From: Chara braunii
Lineage: Eukaryota; Streptophyta; Charophyceae; Charales; Characeae
Assembly: GCA_003427395.1 (NCBI GenBank)
Contig: BFEA01000143.1
Coordinates: forward strand, 1,590,955-1,629,043
Direction of reading: 5' to 3'
DNA: 38,089 nucleotides
Made by a program: the position numbers and the translations under genes. The notes beneath the pieces were generated by a model. That model ran no database searches, was not told where the DNA came from, and was given only the letters and a program-made list of their open reading frames with translations. Shown piece after piece: positions 32,174-38,089 of this stretch (within the stretch, counting starts at the first letter, position 1; each line of letters starts with the position of its first letter).

Positions 32174-32365
32174 GTAGGTGCTTCTGCATCATCATTCTCA
32201 CATTTCTCTCTTTTTCTTTCCTCCTCTTTTTCTCTGTCGGTGATACATTTGAAAACGGTTTCTACTTTTACGGTATCAGATGCAGTTCCCAGGCTCGATT
32301 CCAGGGCTCGCCATTACCCACGTACAGTATCAGTTGACCCGTGTGAGCTTGAGCTGTACGTCTAC

Positions 32366-32720
32366 GGTGTCGAGCGCATCGGCCCCCAGTGGAGCGAGGG
32401 CCCTCCCGGCCATGTCACGAAGGAGTTTACCTATAACATATTTTCCAGAGACAACTCGGGAACGACTCATAACTTTCAACGAGCCACCGAGACGGACGAG
32501 GTTGCATCGCTCCTTCGCCGGTCTAGCCAGGTGCGCCAACTGTACTTCCCGTGGTCCCCTACAACATGAAAGGTTCCCGCGGGGCATAAGCCTGCATTCC
32601 TAAGGGGTTGTCACCACCCTTAGGGGCGTATCCCTACCGAGCTACTGATCCACGTGCGAAGGCTTCAAAATGCAATCGAAGATGTAGATCAGCCGAGGGC
32701 GTTTGCTCGTCTCGCTGCAG
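32366..32720 (+). repeat. Partial R1 copy 4 (left end only)
   Basis: Starts GTGTCGAGCGCATCGGC, comparable to the GC-rich left ends at 2177 and 28042. It then shows GGTTGTCACCACCCTTAGG, GCGTATCCCTACCGAGCTAC, CACGTGCGAAGGCTT and GGGCGTTTGCTCG in the same order as 2350-2462. It stops resembling R1 near 32720. The left part (32366-32580) is strongly diverged. Confidence 0.65.
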
Positions 32721-33556
32721 TATAGGAATTGTTTGACTAAACGTCGAATGAACCCGAGCGTCGTTCGTTCCCTGGGGCGCTGATCTCCCAAGTACGAAGC
32801 GTATGCCGGTTTACTAGGACAGTCTCAACCAAGCGTGAAAACAATCCTTAGTCCCTCACAATCAAATAACAAAATCCTCATACCACACAATCCAAAATCG
32901 TTGACTTGATGAGCTGGTCTGCCAAAGTGTCCTTTTTCAACCTGTATGATTGAAATAATTTTTATATTGTCGTTCCAAGACTATTAATTAAAGAAATAAA
33001 CAAAGCTTGGTTTTTCTATCATGACTACTGAAACTTGTCATGAATAACTTCTGCAAGTAAATACCACTAGTACCATGCAGATCAACAAGTGATCTGGTTC
33101 ATGGTCGATGTTTGAACTCTCGGTTCGACCACGTTTCCGTAGTATATGCAACTACTTGGAGGAGCGAGTGACAACTTTGTTGGTCGCTTTGTCCTCCTGA
33201 ACAATAATTACTCTTTCTGTTCCACGAATGATGAAGTATCCATCTCCGGTACAAAGTTACGCAACGCAGAGATGTTTCCTCTTCCGCTGCTTCGCTTGAC
33301 AACTTTTTTCAGACATTCGCTTTTCACTTTATCCAGCTTATTTTTATGCGAACGATTACCCCTCAATGCATAAGCATGATAGGGAAATCATTGGGGTAAT
33401 CCGAATACTATCCATCGGGCGGTCCTAACTACATAAAGTGTTTTGTTTTTGTTTTTAGATTACCTCGTGAAACCATAAATTATATGGTTTCCTCAACGGG
33501 ACCGAGTCCATGCGAGATGTTTTATGAAATTTGAGTAAGATTTCAGAAGACAATGT
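32721..33556. other. Spacer; no gene supported
   Basis: No match to R1-R4. A clean hairpin, GAAACCATA (33469-33477) with TATGGTTTC (33483-33491), lies downstream of the minus-strand gene. Small ORFs around 33099-33373 on both strands overlap each other and are unconvincing. Confidence 0.5.
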
Positions 33557-34108
33557 CTAATCCTGGTAGATCTGTCGCCCGTTGCGCATCTGTGCCTGCA
33601 ACGAATCCAAACGCGTCATCTCGTTGTCGTCGAAAATCAGAGTAGACATTCGTGCACATTGCATGACTCTAATAATCCGAGTATTATAGAAAGAGGTCAT
33701 CCGAGAGACTAGTCTCCAAACTATGACTCGGAGAGGTTGACTAAGTATAAACAGGTATCGAGTCTCTGTGTCCCGGATCCGGATGACGCCGAAACGCCTA
33801 CCGGACGAGGTAATCTTGATACTCACAATGACTCGAGAGAGACATTGAAGATTACTCGCGCGGTGGAAATACAAGGTATAACCGTAAAGCTCGTCGGAAG
33901 TTCGAGTCGTGTTGGCTCTGAAATCTGCACGAGTGTTAGGGAAGAATCCCTCGTCATTTCGAAGCAATCCAATGAAGCCGATCCATTCAGTAGGAAATCC
34001 ATCTCGAACTCGTAAAAGTTGCTCTGCACTCCTTATAAGATCCTCCTCGGGCGTATCGCGAACCAGCAGGTACCTTGGGATTGTCAAATCTCTTCGAGTT
34101 CTAGGCAT
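33557..34108 (-). CDS. Hypothetical protein, 183 residues
   Basis: An open frame from an ATG at 34108, one of the longest non-repeat ORFs in the window, with normal protein composition (many Arg and hydrophobic residues). The middle alternates hydrophobic and polar residues (RVIVSIKI, FGVIRIRD, RYLFILSQ at about 88-125), suggesting beta strands. No signal peptide, membrane segment or known motif is visible. The bases just before the ATG, TTTGTTCTGATACGCAG, fit a splice acceptor, so it may be a downstream exon of the frame at 34133-34657. Other frames across this region are shadows. Family not recognised. Confidence 0.5.
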   Translation of the reverse strand: MPRTRRDLTIPRYLLVRDTPEEDLIRSAEQLLRVRDGFPTEWIGFIGLLRNDEGFFPNTRADFRANTTRTSDELYGYTLYFHRASNLQCLSRVIVSIKITSSGRRFGVIRIRDTETRYLFILSQPLRVIVWRLVSRMTSFYNTRIIRVMQCARMSTLIFDDNEMTRLDSLQAQMRNGRQIYQD

Positions 34109-34132
34109 CTGCGTATCAGAACAAAGTCAGAA

Positions 34133-34657
34133 TTAGTCGTGTAGATGTTCCTCTATTTCATCCGCCTCAGCCTCCAAATCATCATCGTATAATGACTCGA
34201 TGTCTACGATTGCGAACCTATTGGCTCACACCCGTTCTACGAAGTATATACCGAAGAAAGGTCATTGTCGATCGTTTAGCCAAAGCACGTATCGAACGAA
34301 CATCAACCTTATTTTCGCAGTTTCGTCCACCCGTGGGTTGATCTCATATGGATGCAATACCACCAAGTTCATATTGACGAAGTGACGCTCGGGCAATGGC
34401 GGCGCGAACTCGTAATAAAGAACATCCAAGCCGGCCGGTCTCCTGAAAATAAGCCGTTTGGGGGGTCTTTGCGCACTACCATCCCAAAACCGCGGAACGT
34501 TCTCCTCAGAGTACAGCTCTGACGGATTGTAAACAAGTCGGCCTATCCTCTCTACCCTTTCTCCATTACAGCGATGATTACGCCTTTGGAGTTCGACCCT
34601 TTCAGCCGCCGAATTGCGGTTGTAGAAAAGGAACAAGTCCATGGATCCCATAGCCAG
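34133..34657 (-). pseudogene. Hypothetical protein or exon broken by two in-frame TGA codons
   Basis: The left border is a strong splice-acceptor sequence: a polypyrimidine run ending TTTCAG immediately before 34657. An ATG follows at 34651 (MGSMDLFLFYN). The frame runs 131 codons from 34657 to a TGA at 34262-34264, continues open to a second TGA at 34226-34228, and then through an acidic tail (YDDDLEAEADEIEEHL) to TAA at 34133-34135. The protein-like acidic tail in the same frame suggests the TGAs are secondary; CGA to TGA changes could explain them. Alternatives are introns removing them. Family not recognised. Confidence 0.4.
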
Positions 34658-34679
34658 CTGAAAGAAAAAGGAAGACAAA

Positions 34680-35191
34680 TGTGTTTTAAGTTAAACTCTT
34701 GCCTTCGAGTATTATTCGGTTTTTGTCTTCCTTATGGTCCGTGCTTCTTATGACACAACCAACCACGTCAGGAGTATCTAACTGTACTCCGTTCAGCTAG
34801 TAGGACATGAGTCATGCTGCTTGTGGCACCATCTCTCCATAATACGTCAGTGGTACCTAAGATGACCACTTAAAACAGGGGTGCTAAAACAGTTTTCTTT
34901 TTACGCAAGGCGTCAAGAAATAACTTTCTTCCGTGTAGATGCCTTTTCCATTAGCCTAAGAGGTGGTCTGGGATACTCCTCCTCCTCGCCCGAGTAAAAA
35001 TCTCGGATCTCAGAAGTCGGGCCGTCTCCACCGAATCGGCATAGTACCCCCCCGCAAAGCGGTCCACTCTGAGTCGATAACAGGGTCGGCCCCTAAGGCA
35101 ACGAACCCCCGCCCCAGATGCCTCCTAGAAAAAGGGAAAACACCTATACGGCAGACAAGAAGAATCTTGTCGCCTAACGTCAAAAGTAAAC
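34680..35191. other. Upstream spacer; overlapping weak ORFs
   Basis: Probably intron or 5' flank of the minus-strand gene. An 84-codon plus ORF (34963-35217) and a 73-codon minus ORF (35010-35231) overlap on opposite strands, so at most one is real; neither shows a motif. The block around 35035-35120 is GC-richer than its surroundings (ACCCCCCCGC, AACCCCCGCCCC). Confidence 0.4.
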
Positions 35192-35614
35192 TTGGACGAA
35201 GAAAAAGGAATTCGTAGAAAGATAGAATCATTCAGACTGACAGGCATAGACGGAAAAAAAGTCATTCGGAAAGAATGGGTAACCTCAGGGATAAGTTTAA
35301 ATCCAATTGAACTTTTCTTCCTTGTGCTCGCTTCGTTTCTCGTCGTCTTCTTTCTCTTTTATTTATACATAGAACACAAGCATAAAGATGAAAAAGTCAA
35401 CCATTCTTTCATCGCCATCTCCCTCATCCATTTCATTCCACATGCCGTACCTGTAGTCAAAATCGAACGATACATAGACCACCATGTATTCCTTTACCAT
35501 TGTCAGACTCCCAGTCATATACGCAAGAACACACATCCTCTTCCCTTTTTCAATGAACATTCAGTGAAACATGTCAAAGCAAGTGTAGGTTCACTCAGGT
35601 GTGAAGGGAACTGA
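35192..35614 (+). CDS. Hypothetical small membrane-like ORF
   Basis: 140 codons from a TTG. The N-terminal third is charged (DEEKGIRRKIESFRL), then a 22-residue hydrophobic stretch rich in Leu, Phe and Val (about residues 39-60) looks like one membrane span, followed by a His-rich tail. No ATG supports a start and the frame is open upstream, so it may be an exon fragment or chance. Not recognised. Confidence 0.2.
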   Translation: MDEEKGIRRKIESFRLTGIDGKKVIRKEWVTSGISLNPIELFFLVLASFLVVFFLFYLYIEHKHKDEKVNHSFIAISLIHFIPHAVPVVKIERYIDHHVFLYHCQTPSHIRKNTHPLPFFNEHSVKHVKASVGSLRCEGN

Positions 35615-35949
35615 GTCAATTTAACTGACCTTGAGTGACGCTGAAATGAAGATAATAACGGCTCACTCAAGAAAGCCGTATACAATTATGCCCCTTTGTC
35701 AAGAGACAGTTGTCTTCCAGTCGTCGACAAATAATCCACACCACTCCTTTCACCACAACCACCTGCCACAACGCCGCCTCACTATGTTTTCCAATGAGTG
35801 TCACCTCCACTGACTTCCACTGTTACCGCGTCACCACGCCGTCAAAATTTACACCACCTCAATCCTCCGCTCCAGCGGTACCTTCCCTACACCAAGGTCC
35901 GGCTGCCGCTAAATGTGAAACTTCTACCGTCGGTAACCTTGCGTCGCCG
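35615..35949. other. Spacer; no gene seen
   Basis: The right half (about 35740-35949) is rich in CCACC/CACCACC and grades into the minisatellite. No ORF stands out. Confidence 0.5.
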
Positions 35950-36345
35950 CCGTAAAATTTTCACAGCGCTTCCGCACCACCGCTGGTAAAACCGGAGTCA
36001 CCACCGAAAAATTCGAACAGCGCTTCCGTACCACCGCTGAAAAAACCGTAGTCGCCGCCGTAGAATTTCGGCAGCGCTTTCGCACCACTACCGATAAAAC
36101 TGTAGTTGCCGCCGTAGAATATCGGCAGCACTTTCCCATTACCGCCGAGAAAACCGAAATCGTCGTCGTAAAAGCTTGTGCTGCCGCCGCAGAAATTTGG
36201 AAGCACTTCAGTACCACCGCAGTAAAAACTTGTGCCGCTGCCGCAAAAATTCGGCAGCACTTCGGCAGCGCCACAGTAAAAACCAGGACTGCCGCTGTAA
36301 AATTTCGGCAGCACTTCCCCACTATAGTAGAAAAATGGCAGACCG
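35950..36345 (-). repeat. 54-bp minisatellite, open as an 18-residue repeat
   Basis: About seven 54-bp units (one irregular), for example those beginning GCCGCCGTAGAATTTCGGC and GCCGCCGTAGAATATCGGC. On the minus strand, frame 35961-36392 (143 codons, ATG at 36392) reads as repeats of the type GGDYGFFSGGTEALPKFY, rich in Gly, Phe and Tyr. A second minus frame (35924-36439, 171 codons) is open too, with Cys/Arg/Ala-rich repeats. The first stops at a TGA inside a unit, after which repeat-like sequence (KFYGGD) continues. It could be a Gly-rich structural protein fragment or non-coding. Confidence 0.6.
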
Positions 36346-36950
36346 AAATTGGTAAAATTTTGGCCTGAGGCCCAAATCTTACTGTGCCGCACAGCCGCAG
36401 TCCCGCACCGCTTCTAGATCTGTCCCGTGGGACCAGCACCAGCCAGAGGGGAGAGGAGCAGAGTGCTCCCTGCCTTAGCTATGGCTGCCCAGTCTTCCTC
36501 TTCGCGCTCCTCTGCAGATCTCCAGCTTCTCCTCCTTGCCTCAGGCAGCACCTCAGCAGCCCAGCAGCACTCAAGTGCACGTCACATAATGACAGCACGA
36601 ATGCTTTGTGTGGCAGCTGGGGGCAACTGGCTGTTTTATAGTGGTTGAGGAAGGTTGGACGTCACTCCAGCCCCCAGGCAAAATTGCGGGCTCACTGTGA
36701 GTCCTTGATCTGCCAAGATCCAGGGTTGACTGTCGCCGCACCATTTCTTTAATGTTAATGTCAATTGAGTTAATGTGGGGCAGTTTCTTTAATTGCCCTA
36801 TTTTATTTTTATTTTTATTTTTCCCAGCTATCTCGAAATCTAGAAAGAATATCCTTATTATGTTAATGTCAATTGAGTTAATGTTACTTGCGGTCAATTT
36901 GATAGTTGGGCTCCTGCCATTTCTAAATCTGCTTTTCTTTTATTTTTCTG
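36346..36950. other. GC-rich block then AT-rich block; no gene recognised
   Basis: 36384-36650 is GC-richer with two overlapping plus frames of 73-85 codons (Ala/Ser-rich) that show no motif. 36750-36950 is AT-rich and contains the 25-bp direct repeat described separately. Confidence 0.4.
36752..36884 (+). repeat. 25-bp exact direct repeat, 108 bp apart
   Basis: The 25 bases at 36752-36776 (ATGTTAATGTCAATTGAG...) recur exactly at 36860-36884. The intervening sequence holds a TTTTA-type A/T run. It lies immediately left of the hairpin cluster. Confidence 0.85.
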
Positions 36951-36952
36951 AT

Positions 36953-37062
36953 AAAGGGTTGAAAAGATACAACCCTTTTCAGTTTGATGTATCCGGACCC
37001 TTTTTCCAGGGCAGATACATTGAGGAAAAGGTTGTATCTAGCCTTTTCCTTAGTGACCCTTT
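36953..37062 (+). other. Long branched hairpin, about 110 nt
   Basis: Blocks pair outside-in: AAAGGGT (36953-36959) with ACCCTTT (37056-37062); GATACAACCCTTTTC (36966-36980) with GAAAAGGTTGTATC (37025-37038), 14 pairs with one bulged C; ATGTATC (36987-36993) with GATACAT (37014-37020). A local alternative also exists: AAAGGGTTG (36953-36961) with CAACCCTTT (36970-36978), so the region could switch folds. No ORF depends on it. Confidence 0.75.
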
Positions 37063-37068
37063 AATTTT

Positions 37069-37154
37069 CAGGCTCCCTGCAAAAACGAGAGCCTGTCAGT
37101 TACCTCTGGCAGCTTCTGCCAGAGGTAGCACTACGTGAGGAGAAGTGTCCTCAC
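37069..37154 (+). other. Three consecutive perfect hairpins
   Basis: CAGGCTC (37069-37075) with GAGCCTG (37089-37095); TACCTCTGGCAG (37101-37112) with CTGCCAGAGGTA (37116-37127), a 12-bp stem with a CTT loop; and GTGAGGA (37135-37141) with TCCTCAC (37148-37154). Confidence 0.85.
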
Positions 37155-37196
37155 AAAAATAAACAAAAAGAAAAAGAAAAAAATAAAACTAATCTG

Positions 37197-37335
37197 ACTG
37201 CATGCGCTTGGCCATTTTTTCGGCCAGGTTCATGCAGTTGTTCACAACAGTCCACTCCTCACTTTTCTCAACCCTCCCACGAAAACGGGGAAGGCAGTTG
37301 TCAGGTTGGGAGGAGTAGGACCTCCTCCTCCCAAC
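37197..37335 (+). other. Two further hairpins
   Basis: ACTGCATG (37197-37204) with CATGCAGT (37231-37238), enclosing TGGCC (37209-37213) with GGCCA (37222-37226); and GTTGGGAGGAG (37305-37315) with CTCCTCCCAAC (37325-37335), an 11-bp stem. An A-rich linker separates these from the previous group. Confidence 0.8.
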
Positions 37336-37394
37336 TACCCCGTTTCTCTCTCTCTCTTCCTCTCCTCAACTCCCTCAGTCCCATCTCCACATGC

Positions 37395-37436
37395 ACGTCG
37401 TGGACCGCGAGATTTCAGATCTCGCGGCCACGACGT
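37395..37436 (+). other. 18-bp GC-rich hairpin with one bulge
   Basis: ACGTCGTGG (37395-37403) pairs with CCACGACGT (37428-37436) and CCGCGAGAT (37405-37413) with ATCTCGCGG (37419-37427). A404 is bulged and the loop is TTCAG. It is the strongest local stem in the window. Confidence 0.85.
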
Positions 37437-37507
37437 TTCGTGGTAGTTGAATAGGGAGTTGATCCTGCTCCCACCTAGTCTGAGAAAGTTGTTTTCCCTT
37501 CCAGCCA

Positions 37508-37524
37508 CGAGGTAGGTTGCCTCG

Positions 37525-37552
<28 letters not shown>
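37508..37552 (+). terminator. Small hairpin followed by a long T run
   Basis: CGAGG (37508-37512) pairs with CCTCG (37520-37524), followed at once by about 28 T residues and, after ACAG, ten more. A T run of this kind would stop RNA polymerase III. Read on the other strand it is a poly(A) tract, so it may instead be the poly(A) tail of a minus-strand retroelement insertion. Confidence 0.35.
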
Positions 37553-37556
<4 letters not shown>

Positions 37557-37674
37557 GTTTTTTTTTTTCTTCTTTCTCCGTTTTTCTTTGCTTTCTATGC
37601 ACCAACGGCCACGCGACGGGGGCGAGCAAAAAAAACGAAAAGGAAACAAACAAAAAGAAAAGAAAAATAAAATA

Positions 37675-37774
37675 ACTTACCTTGCATGTGTACACTTCCA
37701 TGTTCCAGTGGAAGGTTCGTTCGATTTTGCTCATCGTATCGTGGCTCGTACGACGAGGGGTCAACCAGGTAAGT
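37675..37774. other. M motif flanked by outward splice-donor sequences
   Basis: A minus-strand AGGTAAGT (37675-37682) and a plus-strand AGGTAAGT (37767-37774) flank an M motif copy (about 37698-37750, CATGTTCCAGTGGAAGG, then TTCGTTCGATTTTGCTCATC). This ties the hammerhead-bearing sequence to the R4-type modules at 9447-22485, where M motifs are also accompanied by such sites. Confidence 0.55.
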
Positions 37775-37862
37775 AGGGGTAGGTAGGTAGGGTAGGTACC
37801 CTTCCCCTCTCTCTCTCGTACCCGTACGAGGACACTATCGGTGCCAGGTTCAGGCGCATAGT

Positions 37863-37918
37863 CAGACTGTAGAGGGCCACCTCCTGATGAGTCGGTGGGA
37901 ATCCGACGAAACAGTCTG
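37863..37918 (+). ncRNA. Type III hammerhead self-cleaving ribozyme
   Basis: All parts of the hammerhead fold are present in order. Stem III is CAGACTG (37863-37869) with CAGTCTG (37912-37918), 7 perfect pairs extendable by two G:T pairs. The cleavage triplet is GTA (37869-37871), predicted cut after A37871. Stem I is GAGG (37872-37875) with CCTC (37880-37883), loop GCCA. The catalytic CTGATGA is 37884-37890. Stem II is GTCGG (37891-37895) with CCGAC (37903-37907), loop TGGGAAT. GAAA is 37908-37911. Stem III is open, making it type III, as in plant LTR retrozymes and some viroid-like RNAs. No second copy is in the window; a partner would be expected nearby if this is a retrozyme. Hairpins CTCGTAC-CC-GTACGAG (37815-37830) and CCCGTT/AACGGG (37923-37945) flank it. 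Confidence 0.92.
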
Positions 37919-38089
37919 GTCACCCGTTCGTTCAAATGTAACGGGCTTTCGTACAAGAAGGACAAAGAGAAAAGAGAAAAAAAATCTAACAAAATCTAAC
38001 AAGAAAATCTAAAGAGAAAAATCTAAATAACTAAAGAAAAAGAAAAAAACAAAAAGCCGTTTTCAACGGGCGCCTGTCTTCTCTGGGGA
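37919..38089. other. Downstream flank of the hammerhead; A-rich
   Basis: After the CCCGTT/AACGGG hairpin the sequence is A-rich with repeated AATCTAA blocks (about 37982-38030), resembling the A-rich stretch of R4 units (GAATCTAACTAACTAAATAAA near 15910). A small hairpin, CCGTT-TTC-AACGG (about 38058-38070), is the last feature before the window ends. No primer-binding site or polypurine tract can be assigned. Confidence 0.5.

Larger units (their letters stand above)
28042..32365 (+). repeat. R1 copy 3, complete unit
   Basis: Counterpart of copy 2, starting CTGTCGCGCGCGGCGGTC and running through the stem-loop array, conserved tail, (TAA)n tract and exon-like cassette into a fourth copy at about 32366, a period of about 4.32 kb. 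It differs from copy 2 by a foldback insertion (29597-29752) and many small changes. A minus-strand AGGTAAGT lies at 28186-28193, as in copy 2. Two N bases (31237, 31262) stand where copy 2 has C. Confidence 0.85.

Noticed and set aside
35010-35231. Minus-strand 73-codon ORF with a GC-rich block
   Set aside because: It overlaps an equally open plus-strand frame and shows no motif; it is not strong enough to call a gene.

Overview
The window is non-coding-dominated eukaryotic nuclear DNA. It is packed with (TAA)n, (TTC)n, (CA)n, (AT)n and GTCT-type simple repeats, has U1-type splice-donor sequences (AGGTAAGT, GTATGT), TATA boxes and tRNA-derived repeats, and has no prokaryotic gene packing. 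The lineage cannot be fixed from the sequence. A type III hammerhead ribozyme plus tRNA-related repeats lean weakly towards a plant or streptophyte-like genome, but this is inference.

Layout. (1) A tandem unit of about 4.32 kb, called R1 here, fills the left end (tail of copy 1 at 1-1390, copy 2 at 2177-6430) and returns at 28042-32365 (copy 3), followed by the start of a fourth copy (32366-32720). Its distinctive part is an array of short stem-loops with unrelated stems and a shared apex, usually C-ACG-G or ACCCGG. (2) Between the R1 blocks, 6430-22485 is a patchwork of other repeats, all in one orientation: R2 (GTCT-rich, 2 copies), R3 (2 copies) and R4 (3 copies). Each R4 copy carries a (TTC)n-rich tract, tRNA-like segments and an identical 30-nt terminal hairpin. 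R1, R2 and R3 share a short exon-like cassette that ends at a GTAGGT or GTATGT donor and is followed by pyrimidine- or GTCT-rich sequence. (3) 22490-28040 is lower-copy sequence with weak minus-strand ORFs. (4) 33557-34657 holds the best protein-coding candidates: two adjacent minus-strand ORFs, the upstream one broken by two in-frame TGA codons. (5) 35950-36345 is a 54-bp minisatellite that reads as an 18-residue Gly/Phe/Tyr repeat. (6) 36953-37552 is a dense run of strong hairpins, and at 37863-37918 there is a complete type III hammerhead ribozyme with every core position intact.

The main candidates for something undescribed are the hammerhead with its hairpin-rich neighbourhood (possibly a retrozyme-like element continuing past the window), the R1 stem-loop array, and the R4 family with its invariant terminal hairpin. 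No gene in the window was recognised by name. All homology statements are internal comparisons made by eye.
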